Below, one piece after another: positions 32,585 to 44,600 of a stretch of DNA of 64,000 bases. The notes beneath the pieces are model-generated. The model saw only the letters and a program-made list of their open reading frames with translations. It made no database searches and was not told the DNA's origin. Both the position numbers and the translations under genes were made by a program. The first letter of the stretch is position 1. Every line of letters begins with the position of its first letter. This DNA is from Trebouxia sp. TZW2008 (lineage: Eukaryota > Chlorophyta > Trebouxiophyceae > Trebouxiales > Trebouxiaceae): positions 310,001 through 374,000 of the forward strand of contig BDIU01000133.1 of NCBI GenBank assembly GCA_002118135.1. Direction: 5' to 3'.

Positions 32585-35316
32585 ATGCTGCGCTGCATTC
32601 AGTCGACTTCTCTGCTTGCGACGCCTGTGTCCTCTGTGTTTGATCCTCGTCGTACTGTCAGACCGAGTTACACGTTCAGACCTGTCGCCGAGAGTCGTCG
32701 ACCCGAGAGAGGACGGCCTGACAAAGGCAAACCCGAAGACCACAGCAACCGCGCCAGATCTAGGCACGGCAAGTCGATAGAGAACAAGAAAAGGCGAAGG
32801 GGTCGACCAGCCTGGACTCGTAAACCAGATGACACCCCTTTCCGGTGAGCCTGTGCCCGCACATGTATATTTGAACCCTCCTGGCCTATGCTTGTGCTGA
32901 GCAACAATCGCACGCCTTGCAGAGACGGCAACCGGGATAGGCTTGTGGGTCTTTTGACTGAAAGGTAAGGCTTGGCCATGTATGGCTGTCGTATACTCTA
33001 TCAACCAGGTTGACATGCATCGTCTTACTGCAGGGCAGGACGGACGTTGTGCTACTACTTGTCGGAGACAAACCTCAATGTGCACCACTGGCTGATGTTG
33101 TACATGCGAGACCACCCTATACCGAGGGTAAGCTTTGCTGGACTGCTTCTAGCCTCAGATATGTTGGTATTATGTCTCACGCAATCTGCGCACAAAAGTG
33201 CAAATGTTTGCGCTTGAGCTTGCAAAGAGGTCAGAGGTCAGCTGTCTGCAGTTCTATCAAATGCTACAGACGCCGTGTGCTATGCCATACTGATCACAAA
33301 CCCTACACCCCATACACAGCACAGCAGCAAAAACACATGCAGCGCAAACATATTGCAGCACATCAGATACTTGAAGTTTGACATTCTTTCAGAGTGGAGC
33401 ATGGGATGACGTCAGTGGGGAAACATTCTTGCGAGGTCTTCTCAGCATGGGCACAGAACATGCCAAATGGACAACAGTAAGATTGCAACCTGCTGTCACC
33501 ATTTTGCATGCCTTGCATTGCTTTCCTGTGGCATTTGTTTTGCTTGCATCCAGTTTGTCTGCAACATCTTCTGAGCATGGGTACAGAGCATGCGAGACAG
33601 ACCACAGTAAGATTTATAATCCGCTTGCACCAGTTCGCATGCCCTGCGTCATTTGGAGCATGCTGAACAGACCGACCATCTGCTTGCCCCATTTTGCAAG
33701 CCCTACACTGATTGCAAGCTGCTCGCACTATCTTGCATGTCTTGCATTGGTGACCTGTGGCATTTGTGTTGCTTGCATTAGCTTTGTCACCTCTGCATCA
33801 CCTGAGCAAGAACAATCATCACCTTTGTCACCTCCACGCCACTTCAGCAACTGCATGAGCTTTGAGAATATGCTTACACTATTTTGCATGCCCTGTACTG
33901 CTGATCTTGGGCATTTGTGTTGCTTGCATTAGCTTTGTCACCTCTGCATCATCTGAGCAACAACATGCATCTCCTTTGTAACCTCCACGTCACTTCAGCA
34001 ACTGCATGAGCTTTGAGATTCTGCTTGCACTATCTTGCATGCCCTGTATTGCTGATCTTGGGCATTTGTGTTGCTTGCATCAGCTAGGTCACCCCAAACT
34101 TTCTTGAGCAAGTACATGGCCTAGCAAGACAAGACTACCCACGCACGCTCGCACACATGCACGCACGCACGCACGCTGTCAGAAGAAGCAAAAATCATTC
34201 TTCGGAATGTTGACTACATGGGCTCTGACATTTGTGCCCTGGTCTGCAGGGAAGGGATCCTTTGTATGACAACATTCCTGGGTGTGGTGTAGACCCCAGA
34301 AGTTTGGCGCAAAGAATCATGGATGTATGTCTTAGCTGTCAGCATCGCACAGCATGAACCGATGTTTCAAGACATTTTCCATGGTTGTGGCACAGTACAA
34401 CAATGCATGATTGTATCAACTGATGTTAGATGTCATCATGCATCATACAATGATTGATGTGTTGTACAGTTGGGCCAAAGTACAACCATGATGTGTTGTT
34501 GGTTGACGACTGCATCAGTCATCGTATAGCATGTCAGATGCTCTAATAGGGCAAAGAGGAATGTGTTCGCCAAACACCAACATTGTGCTGCAGATACGAT
34601 CTCAGGTGGCGCTAGAATTCATTGAAGACTTGCAAGATGTGTCTGAGGAGAATTCATTGCTGCTCAGAGAGACGCTGATGTCATCATTCAGCATGAACTT
34701 TGACAACATACCTGTTGTTGAAAAGCCGCCCCTACCCATTGACCAAGACAAAACATCACCCCCATCGCCGATTGATCAGGACAAGAAGTCAGCTGTTGCT
34801 GAAAAGCCGCCTTCACCAATTGACCAGGACAAAAAGTCACCCCCATCGCCCTCATCAAGTGATCAGGACAAGAAGTCAGCTGTTGCTGAAAAGCCGCCTC
34901 TACCAAGTGACCAGCGTACAGAGTCAGCTGTGGCTGAAACGCCGCCACTACCAGTTGAGCAGGAGAAAACGTCAGCTGTCGCTGAAACGCCGCCGCTACC
35001 AATTGGCCAAGACAAAAAGTCACCCGCACAACCTTCAGCGTTTGACCAGGACAAATCATCAACCCCAACGCCTTTGCCGATTGACCAGGACAATAAGTCA
35101 GCTGTTGCTGAAAAGATGCCTCTACCAATTGGCCAAGACAAAAAGTCACCCCCATCGCCTTTGCCAGTTGACCAAGAGAAAAGGTCACCCCAACCATCTT
35201 CATCAATTGACGAAGAGAAAAAGTCACCCCAAGCATCTTCACCAACTGACCAAGAGCAAAGGTCACCGCCATCACCTTCGTTAATTGATCAAGAGAAAAA
35301 GTCATCACCATCATAA
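32585..35316 (+). CDS. conserved plastid protein of unknown function with proline-rich repeat tail
   Basis: Exons 32585..32844, 33034..33127, 33393..33476, 34250..34324 and 34594..35316 give 411 residues. The first 40 residues resemble a plastid transit peptide, followed by a very basic stretch (NKKRRRGRPAWTRK). A folded core follows: RTLCYYLSETNLNVHHWLML, SGAWDDVSGETFLRGLLSM, DPLYDNIPGCGVDPRSLAQR and RSQVALEFIEDLQDVSEEN. I believe related cores occur in plastid proteins of algae and plants, but I cannot name the family. From about residue 219 to the end are some fifteen short units of the type PPLPIDQDKKSAVAEK and SPPSPSSSDQDKKS, rich in Pro, Asp, Lys and Ser, likely disordered. Introns 3 and 4 carry repeats. 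Confidence 0.8.
33565..33607 (+). repeat. copy of the 3' end of exon 3 with donor
   Basis: GAGCATGGGTACAGAGCATG ending ACCACA|GTAAGATT copies GCATGGGCACAGAACATG ending ACAACA|GTAAGATT at 33446-33484, 127 bp upstream. Confidence 0.85.
33727..34092. repeat. intronic satellite of about 150 bp, 2.4 units
   Basis: Blocks GGCATTTGTGTTGCTTGCAT and CTTCAGCAACTGCATGAGCT recur at a period of about 150 bp. A weaker related block begins near 33484. The array lies in the intron before exon 4, next to a CACG microsatellite at about 34138-34180. Confidence 0.9.
34725..35310 (+). repeat. coding repeat array, P-I-D-Q-D-K-K-S type
   Basis: DNA units of 36 to 66 bp with shared GACAAAAAGTCACCCCCATC and GTCAGCTGTTGCTGAAA blocks encode the repeat tail of the plastid protein. 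Confidence 0.9.
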
Positions 35317-36583
35317 TCCATACACAATTTTTGAGGGCCCTTGTACACTATTGCGACACATTATTTGTACCAGGCAATCCTGTGAGAAGATGACATTAAC
35401 ATTGATGTTGCATGCAATGTGCTGACTGTTCCGCTGAGGCTCAAGTATTATTTTGACTTCAAGAGTGAATAGGAGGTTGATGTACTGGTCTGACAGTCTT
35501 GGAGATCCATTTTTTAATTATTTGTCAGTCTTGTTCATTGCAGCTGTCCAAGTGCAGAGGGATTCTCGATTATGGCGGAGTCACTGTATGGTGCGGTGTA
35601 CACTGTGACAAGTGGAACGTATCACAGGCATCTCTGTGCCACAACACTTGCTTAAGCTTGAGACTCTGCATGCAATGCTCAAGCACTAGGTGAGGCTTCG
35701 CCCACAAGCAGTGGTCGTTTGGAAGGTGGCCATGCAACATTTAGGCTGACTGCGCTGGCCAAATGCAGACCACTTCCATGGACTTGAAGAGTCGAGTTGC
35801 ACAGGTCTGCCTACTTGCACATCAGCAAGGCAATCACACTTTGATCAAAGTGTGCTAATTTGGACGCATGAGTCCAAGTTAGCAACACAGACACTTTGCT
35901 TCATCAATCTTGTTTTGTTATTCACTATGTCCCTGCAAACATTCAGTGTGTAGCCGCTGATGCGCAGGCCAGTCAGCAGATCGCCAACGGTTACAAGAGA
36001 CCAATTCTACAATCTGGCTTGAACGTGTCTGGTTGTGTGTGCGTGTTTATCCATGCATGGGTTCAAACTCAAAATTGCAACATAGCTGGTTGAAGAGCTA
36101 CAGCAAGGCGTCTTTGCGGGTCGCCGTCAGCTCACTTGAGGCATCTGTGCTTGTGGGTAGCACAAAGCGTGTTTTTGGCTCACTTCTGGCACGTTTCCGC
36201 CGCAAGCAGCGGAGACGACAGGCCACGCATGACCTGCTGTCACATCTGTTTAAGTGTGTGGAAGCTGGCCATACACAGCGATCTGCACGTCCTATAAGCA
36301 GCTTCACCGATGCGCACATCAGGTTATCTTCGCCTGGTGCCATATATGCAGCATGTCTCGTACGGCGTACCCTGGTCATAACCGCATGCATGTGTGTGTC
36401 GCAGCTTTGACTGGCTTTGCCGCATGTTTGCAAGAAACGTCTGGCTCGAAGTCTGTGTGTAAATACTGCCTTGAGGCGCTCTTCATAGCAAGCAGGAGTC
36501 ACCAGGGTCTCAGCCATTACAGCTATGCTCAATATGACCTCAACTGAAGTTGCAATCCTTCTTGCTGCAGGGCCTTCGCCTTG
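35317..36583. other. spacer before the GT92-type gene
   Basis: 1.27 kb. The part from about 36090 to 36570 is richer in GC and open in two opposite frames (36033-36410 plus; 36098-36673 minus), but I see no domain. It probably holds the promoter and 5' UTR of the next gene. A good acceptor at 36570 (TTGCTGCAG) suggests an intron in that 5' UTR. Confidence 0.5.
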
Positions 36584-37600
36584 ATGACACGCACCGTCCT
36601 GTTGCTTTGGATCATACAAGCTCTTATTGCCTGTGCTTATAGCTTCAAGGTTGCACAGCAGCAGCGCAGACACCTCAGAAACACCCCAGCTGACCTAGAG
36701 AGCTTGGATGACAGCGGCCTGGTGGTCAATGCAGTCACTGTGGACGTCAAAGTGCGCAGCCCAGCAAACAGCTCACAACACGAAGGACGCTCCCAGTACT
36801 TTGCAATCTGTGTGTCAGCCAAGGACCAGCACGAGGACATAAACGAGTGGATTGAGTATCATGAACAGCTTGGGACAGGCAAGATTTATATCTATGACGA
36901 CAGCAGCAACCCCCCAATGCTGGGTCAGCTCAAATCTTACATCCACTCGGGTCTGGTGGAGTATCACTTCATCGGTCAGAGCAACCACACTTCCATCCCT
37001 CGGCCTCAACTGTACGTGTATGATCAATGCATAGCGCGATACAGGGACAGGCATCAATTCATGGCTTTCATTGATGTGGATGAGTTTCTGTTCTTGCGTG
37101 ACCCAAAGGTCACTGACATGCCGTCTCTGCTGAAAGACTACGAGCAGTATGGTGGTTTGGTGGTCAACTGGGTGCAATTTGGGTCATCTGGCCACATACA
37201 CAAACCTCGTGGGGGGACGTTAGCCAACTTCTGGAAGTGCATACCTTTGCAACACCCTGAAAATTTGCATGTCAAGACCATAGCCAACACCAAGTTTGTT
37301 GAGCATGCTTCTGGGGACCCGCATCACTTCAGCTACATGGCGGGCAAGACAGCTGTCAATGAGAGGTTTGTACCAGTTGAGGGATCTAGGACTGAAAAGA
37401 ACGAGATCTCCCGCATAGCTCTGTATCACTATGTCACCAAGTCCTTGGACGAGTACCAGAGCAAGATTGGGCGTGGTTCTGCCATGAAAAACTTCAAGAC
37501 CATTGAGTTTTTTGATTATATAGAGCAAGAAGCGACTGAGGATTGCAAAGAGGTTATGCATTGGGCTGCCGCGCAGCATAGCAAGAGTCAATCACACTGA
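36584..37600 (+). CDS. GT92/DUF23-type glycosyltransferase, single exon
   Basis: 338 residues without introns, unlike all its neighbours. The N-terminus (residues 3-22, RTVLLLWIIQALIACAYSF) is a signal anchor, typical of type II Golgi enzymes. The catalytic part starts YFAICVSAKDQHEDINEWIE, then IYIYDDSSNPP, and has the DxD motif in AFIDVDEFLF (Asp164 and Asp166), followed by VVNWVQFGSSGH and HHFSYMAGK. This pattern (KDE/KNE..EW..YH, YDD, DxDEF, WxxFGSSGH) is that of glycosyltransferase family 92. The sugar and acceptor cannot be told. No intron plus a 5' acceptor-like site leaves retroposition open. Start is the ATG at 36584. Confidence 0.85.
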   Translation: MTRTVLLLWIIQALIACAYSFKVAQQQRRHLRNTPADLESLDDSGLVVNAVTVDVKVRSPANSSQHEGRSQYFAICVSAKDQHEDINEWIEYHEQLGTGKIYIYDDSSNPPMLGQLKSYIHSGLVEYHFIGQSNHTSIPRPQLYVYDQCIARYRDRHQFMAFIDVDEFLFLRDPKVTDMPSLLKDYEQYGGLVVNWVQFGSSGHIHKPRGGTLANFWKCIPLQHPENLHVKTIANTKFVEHASGDPHHFSYMAGKTAVNERFVPVEGSRTEKNEISRIALYHYVTKSLDEYQSKIGRGSAMKNFKTIEFFDYIEQEATEDCKEVMHWAAAQHSKSQSH

Positions 37601-37977
37601 GCCCAACATAGCCTTTACATGTTTTGTTTCCATCTGGATTTCTGTGTATATATGCATCCCAGTTACAACTAAATGGGTGGGTAAGGGTGGTATGTAGGTT
37701 TGAGTTTGCTTAAGCAAGCTCGCATGCAAGTGCAGCAGACTGTGAACAGTTTGCTTATGCATGCACAGCTTTTCTTTTTGCGGTTCTCCAAACTTGCTGT
37801 CTAGATATGCTGGCTGCAGCAGTCACCACCCACGCCTTTTGATTGTTTGGTAGACAATGTGACTTTTGACACGCCTTTCTGTTTTGTTGCAGTTGACTTG
37901 AATATTTGTCAGACCTAAGCAGCCAGCATGAAGTTCAAGTGTGGGCTGATCTGGCTGTGGTATGATAATATTACCGA

Positions 37978-38408
37978 TGCTCAAAACCGCTGCCCCTTGT
38001 AGATATGTGCATCAGTCAGGCTGGTTGCACGACGGACGTATACGATATATCAGCTGCATGTTGCTGCTGTACGCATCTGTGTGATCACATTGTCATTGAT
38101 GCTCAGAGCCGCTGCCCTTTGCAGATTTATGCATCAGTTAGTTTGCTTACGCAGCTGCTGTCAGCTGCATGTTGCCGCTGTACTCTACGTGTGGTCATAA
38201 TGTCATCAATGCTCAAGACCGGCTGCCCCTAACGCTTGTAGGTATATGCATCAGTCAGGCTGATTATACGACTGGTATCAGCTGCATGTACTCATGTGCG
38301 TCATCATAATGTCATTGATGCTCAAAATTGCTGCCGCTTGTTGGTATTTGCATCAGTCAGGTTGGTCACGCAACTGCTGTCAGCTGCGTGGTTGCTGTAC
38401 TCATGACT
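37978..38408. repeat. satellite of 107-121 bp, four units
   Basis: Units begin with ATGCTCAAAACCGCTGCCCC or close variants at about 37978, 38099, 38211 and 38318. Each contains GCATCAGTCAGG and TGTCAGCTGCATGTTGC. Confidence 0.9.
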
Positions 38409-38409
38409 T

Positions 38410-38472
38410 CCCGGGCTGCCTCTTCAGATCAGAGGCTCCCGCCATAACGCCTACCAGCGACTGGACTTCTTT
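38410..38472 (+). repeat. double-hairpin element, copy 4
   Basis: CCCGGGCTGCCTCTTCAGAT, then CAGAGGCTCCCGCCATAACG and CCTACCAGCGACTGGACTTC. It lies 147 bp past the ceramidase stop, antisense to it; the second stem is damaged. Confidence 0.7.
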
Positions 38473-38618
38473 CACTACTTATGAGCAGGGCTGAACGGCA
38501 GAGCTCAGAACGCAGTCTGCACAGATTTGCAAAGGACTGCATGGAGTAGTCAGAAAGCCAGAAAGCAATGCAAGACAGCAGCTGCCTGCATGTGTTCGAT
38601 GACTCATTCTTCAGATGG

Positions 38619-41600
38619 TTACAACGTCAGCCAAGTCAGCTTCTGCTTGAGTTGCTTCATCAACCGCTGCAGTGCCGGCTTTGGATGACCAATGGTGAAG
38701 GAACCTGCAGCCAGTGAGAAAGCTTTTCAGCACAAGCTGAGTGACACAGCCAGACAGACAGACAAGCTGGCAACAGATGCGCAACAGACAGACAAGCTGA
38801 TCAGTACACATGCATTTGAGCAAAGCCTGGTCTCAGTTTCCAAACACTGCAGCATGCCGTTGCGCATGTCTGAGGTTCTTGTGAATGGCAGCATATAATA
38901 TCAGATGCAGCACACAGCCTTGTGTTGTGGCAGATGCTTATTGGACTGTCTTATGAATGGTAGCATGGCATGAACAACCGACAAATGCAGCACACTGTAA
39001 TTGGGCATGGCATAAGCTTACTTGAATACTGCAGAGTTCAGATGATTGCTTACTTGAGTGTCCTGTGAAAGGCACAGTCCCCCCTGTGAGGTGCTTGTAG
39101 TCCCCATAGTTCCAAATCATGTAGGTGCCGTCTTCAGTGCCTTCTGGAATCTTCCAAGTGATAGTCGCAGTAGACTCTGAGGACAGCATGTGAGGTCGCT
39201 GCCAGTGGAATTTGGTACTGATGTCATCATCAGTGTATACCTGCAAGGGAGCAACCCACGACAATCATTGTAAGTGCTTGCTAGTACGCTTGCATTGTCT
39301 CGCCAGGTATCACTGTATGAGCTTTTGCTGAAGTCAGCATAGCAGAGTCAGTGCTGATGACTGGATCTGACATAAAGTCAGTAGACTCGCAAGTCGACAT
39401 GTGAGGTTGCTGCCAGTGAAATTTGGTGCTGATGTCGTCAGTGTACACCTGAGAGCAAATGAAAGGGTTGGACTGTCCTAGCATACAAGCTGCTACAGGA
39501 GTCAGCAACCCTGACTGAGTATGAGACTGTGTGTTTTATCAAAACAAGGCAGTAGACTCTGAGGACAGCGCTGCCAGTGAAACTTGGTGCTGATGTAATC
39601 GTCAGTGTACACCTGAATGCAGACAGCTCACATTGAGTTGTGCCAGTACACCAGCTACACAGGAGTTGGCAATTCTGACAAAAGATTGGGGCTGTCTAGC
39701 TCTGTACACAGCATTTGACTGTGAAGTCAGCGTATGAGCTCGCTGCCAATGGAGTTTGGTGCTAGTGTCATCATCAGTGTCTACCTGAGAGCAAGCATCC
39801 CATCACAATCAACATTTGCATCATCCTGCTAAGTCCCATTGTATGAGCTTTCATTGAAACCAGCATTGCAAGGTGAGTGCTGATGACTAGGTTTGGATCT
39901 AAGATAGGGTCAGCAGACTCGCAAGTCAGCATGTGAGGTTGCTGCCGGTGGAATTTGGTGCTGATGTCATCGTCAGTGTACACCTGAAAGCAGACAGCTC
40001 AAATTCAGTCGTGCCAGTACACCAGCTGTTGCAGAAGCCCACAGTTCTGACTCAGCATTGGCGGTCTAAGTCTGACTGGGCAACAACACAGTTGACTTTG
40101 AGGATAGCATCTGGGGTCGCTACCCATGGAACTTGGTGCTGATTTCGTTACACGTGCCCACCTGAGAGCAGACAACATCCCATGGCAACTTAAGCCAGTA
40201 TACAAGCTGTTGCTGCAATTAGCAATGCTGACTCAGGGGATTGCTGAACATGGCTCTGAAAACAAGGCAGCAGACTCTGAGGACAACATGTGACGCTCCT
40301 GCCAGTGGGAGTTGACGTGCATGTCATCGTCTTTGTACACCAGAAATAGTGTAGCTCATACACACTGCCTGAGCCAAAGTAGATTCATCGTCAACCACAT
40401 GCTTGCTAGTGAGGTGCATGACCCTGCTAGGTGCCATGATTGTGTATAGAGGCATGAGTCTGGCCCTGAAACCAGGACAGTGAGGGCATGCCTACTTTTG
40501 TCCAGTTGTTCTGTCTTTTCTTGCATCCTGTGTTTGGCAAGGCTGCAAGTCTCTTTGAGTTGTTGCAAAGCAACACAGTGTTTGACAGTCAAGTTGAACT
40601 TACTGTGGTCCAGTGTCCCGTTTCTTCCTGCAGCTTCTGCACCTGAAGGAAGCTGTCTCCAGTGCGCACATTGTTACGTGGGCACGCCGACTGGAAAGTG
40701 ACCTTCACAGTGTCACCCACAAAGTATGGCGTCCTGGCCACATCCTCAACAACTGTGCCAAAGTGCTTGCCTGCACACATTGCAGCAACAGACTTGCCTT
40801 CATTGTGAGTCAAACATGGACATGCATTGGCGGGCCAACTTCAAAGTGATCCTTACAGTGTCACCCACAAAGTATGGTGTCCTGGCCACATCCTCAACAA
40901 CTGTGCCAAAGTGCTTGCCTGCACACATTGCAGCAACAGACTTGCCTTCATTGTGAGTTCAACATGGGCATGCATTGGCGGGCCAACTTCAAAGTGATCC
41001 TTACAGTGTCACCCACAAAGCGTGGCGTCGTGGCTACATTTCCAACCACTGTGTCAAAGTGCTTGCCTGCAGACACCCATGCAGCAGTTGTTTTCAGTCT
41101 TGTATGCATATGCATGTAGGCACTTGTCAGGAAGTAGCTGTATGTTGCGTGGGCACACCAACTAGAATGTCACCCTTACAGTGTCTCCAACAAAGTATGG
41201 CGCCCTGGCTGCATCCTCAACAGACATTGTGGCAGCACGTCTCTGCCTTGTTCATTAACATCATGCTAGCCGCTTGTTAGGACCCACTTAGATGTTGCTG
41301 GGGCAGGTCGGCTGCAAAGTGACCTTCACAGTGTCACCCACGCAGGACGGACCCAGGAAAGACAACAGAAAGGTTACAGCAGAAGCCTACAGAACATGAC
41401 CAGATCTTCCCTGTGACTAATGCTTACCTAAGGGTGCAGTGTCGATGACTACGGGCGGCAGGAAGGACCACTGGTTCTTGATCATGTTGGGGGGAGTGGG
41501 ACCCGATTCTGTGGGCTTGCCTTGGATCATGTCATCCGCCAATCTCAAAAACTCCTGCATTCGTTGACAAATGTTGTTACACAATTGCAGCCAAAGTGCA

Positions 41601-44600
41601 CTGGTCAAGGTTTATATAGCACGTCACACGCTAAACTGAGAAGAATTTGCAGCTTCCCAGTTCAGGTTCTAGCTAGTTGATGGCAAATCAATCGGCTTTG
41701 CTTTCTCAAGCTATCAGACAGCCTGTTCTCCCTTTATTTTTGACAAAATGAGTGGCATCTACGGTTGATGCATTGGCATGCAGCATAATGAGGAAGGACA
41801 GGTGAGTAAGGACAAGACAGTGGGTGCCTGCACAGCCACAACACACTTCAACCAATGCATGCATGATGTTGGTGTAACACAGTGAATTTACAGTAAACTC
41901 TCTTTGTAACGACTGCTTTGGTCAGCAGAAAACAATGTCCTTACATCGAATTGTGCTTACTCAGAGGGACCGCTGCAGTCAGAAAGCATTGATTGGGTAC
42001 CAATGGCATTGTCTTTACATCAAGATTGTCTTTACATTGAGTGACAATAATCCTTACATCAAATTACAACAAAGAGAGTTTACTGTACCTGTATGTAGGC
42101 GTCAAGCGTATGGGGTCCAAAAATGGTGCTGGCTCCCTCATATCTCTGCGCCTGGTACTCCTCGTAAGTGGTGACGTAACTGGAGTAAGTGTTGGTCAGG
42201 CCAGCAATCACAGTTGTGACGTTACCCCAAGACGGTTGAACCTGCATACAGTCATGCATTAGCATTGCACGATTTAGTAGAATTAGCTCTCAAATTAATT
42301 CTTTATTTGAAAAACGTCACAGCAAATTTGCGCAAGGGTGTGATGATGAGGGCAGCAGCCAACAACAGCAGCAACAGCATCAGCTCTGAGTTTGAAACCG
42401 TACTGTGCAATACATTATTTTGAATACGAGCGCTACTAGTGCAAATGCTGACAATGGCACCATCATCATTGACACCATTACATTCACTGCATTGACAGTG
42501 AAGCTGCGATTAAAAGCAATATGTTGTTTGATTGGGACAAGCATCATTGCTGACACTGTGCAAGCTGCCTAGCCTTGATCAGGTTGTTGCCCATAGGAGG
42601 CTTAGATGGCTTGGTCACGCGGCACCTATGCCACAGGACAGACTGACTCATCAATCTATGTTCAGGCAGTCATAAGGCACTCAGGCCAAGGGTAAACCCA
42701 GAGATACTTGGCAGTCAACTGTGTACAAGGACCTCTCCGCCCTCCATGTCCAATATAAATGGTTTAGGTCAGCACGTGATCAAGCTGGTTGGAGACAGTC
42801 AATTGCTTCTTTACGTACCTAGATGGGCCTGCTGAGCCTGCCTAGCCCACATTTATAATGAATGAATGAACTGAAAATGACACTTGCTCTTGACAACGGC
42901 AAAGGTGGCATTGTGAATGCACCTGGGCTTTCAAATCTTCGCTGTGTCTGCCAGCCGTGGTGGTCAGCATCGTCGTGATCATGTTGATCAGTTTCATGAT
43001 CATTGCCACAACAATGGTGAGTATGCAGAGCATTTTCAGCAATAGTGAAACGAGCAGCAATGGTGAAGTGCATGTGGGCTACAATTTTATAGTAGTCCTG
43101 GTTTTGTTTTCAGTTTGTCATCAAACTTGTCAAGACCATTGTCATCATCGGCAAACACAGTATTGGGGCAGCGCACCTAAGCTTGCACGGCTGCCCTGAG
43201 TCTCAAGCCAGCCGTGGTGGTCAGCTCTTCAGGAACGCACAGTACCGCATATAATGGTTGCTACTATCAACATGAATAGTATCATGGTCACTATCATCCT
43301 TCTCAACAGCAGTACGTATACGAAGCGCACCTGGGCTTGCACGGCTTCTCTGAGTCTCCTGCCCGCCATGGTGGTCAATTCCCCAGGCACGCACAATATC
43401 ACAAACTGGCCCACACGCAGGATCTGGATCTCCACAACAGATGGTTGCCTGCAAATCATCAAGCATTCTTGACTTTTGATGATCTAGATTTGACGCACAA
43501 ATCCAGGAAGCCAAGCAAATTGCTGACCTCCACCAAAGATGGCAGCTTGTACACAAAACTTCTTCCAAACGTGTTAGTTGGCTTTCTGAGCATACAAACT
43601 GGCACACATGCAGAATCTGGATGTGCAATACAGACGGCTGCCTGCAGGACATCATCATGCTGTGAATGTGTTTGTGCCATACTGTTGTGGCAGCAGGATG
43701 CCGTCAGCAAGCAAGCATTCTGTATGATGCTTTGCAGGCCTACCTTGGTACTTTGCAGTTCACTCTTGACTGTGCTGCAGCAGTCTGTGATGCATCTTTG
43801 CATTTGATCATGTCATGGCTGCTTCCCAAAACATGAAAAAGTGCAAGAAGATGAAGAAATAGCATACCATTCATAGGGAATATGAGCATTGCCAGTGTCC
43901 AGCAGAATTGGTTTCGGAGCCTGACAGGAGGTCTGCTCTGCTGTGGGGTTGTGCAAGAAGTGGCCCACCACCTTCCAGAACAGCGTGCCGTTTGTGTCAC
44001 CCTGCTTGAAGTCAAAAGCCCCAGGACCTGCAGCAAAACTTCTGATGGGCAGTTTTGTTATACCTCGTACATTTTGTTTACTCCTGTATATTTTGGTGAT
44101 GTTTTGCTTGTGGTTACGTCATCCTGCTTGAAGGCAAAAGCGCCAGAGGCTGCAAGATGACGGTGTCTTCATGACCTGCTTTTAGTTGTCCTGCCTGATA
44201 TGTTGCTGTCTTTGAGGCGCAGTATAGCTCAGTCTTGTATACCCATCACACAAACAAGCTAATGGTGTTGTTCAGCAGTGCATGCATGACAGCTTGCTGA
44301 TATACATCAGATCAGCTGTATCCATAGCAACACTCAAGCCCACTGAGAGAAGTTAAAGACAACACAGCTGCTATCAACAATGACAACAACCAGGTCAAAA
44401 ATACAGATCAGGGATGCAGCAAGGCAAGTTGCACAAGAAGAAGAAGAAGAAGCAACTACCGTCTGTGGTGCCAGCAGCAAAGCTGAAGCCCATGGCAGCG
44501 GGGCAGGTGCGACCAGCCCTGGTGTAAGGGCCCTCCTTCACCTCAACATTGGTCATGTCCAAGAAAGCATGCCTGAAGTCGATAGGACCTGCAAAGCAAT

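Larger units (their letters stand above)
37601..38618. other. intergenic region between convergent genes, with satellite
   Basis: It contains the 3' ends of the glycosyltransferase and ceramidase genes, a four-unit satellite and double-hairpin copy 4. No gene seen. Confidence 0.7.

Noticed and set aside
32207..33115. 302-codon open frame on the minus strand
   Set aside because: It runs antisense through the divergent promoter and exon 1 of the plastid gene and overlaps the start of the NMT1/THI5-like gene; its composition (many Arg, Ser, Cys, His) looks like chance.
34688..35314. 208-codon repetitive open frame on the minus strand
   Set aside because: Antisense of the P-I-D-Q-D-K-K-S coding repeat; the plus frame joins a conserved core by splicing in the right phase.
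36098..36673. 191-codon open frame on the minus strand
   Set aside because: It overlaps the 5' end of the glycosyltransferase gene, has no domain and no splice partners. The opposite frame is open too, which suggests GC-rich chance.
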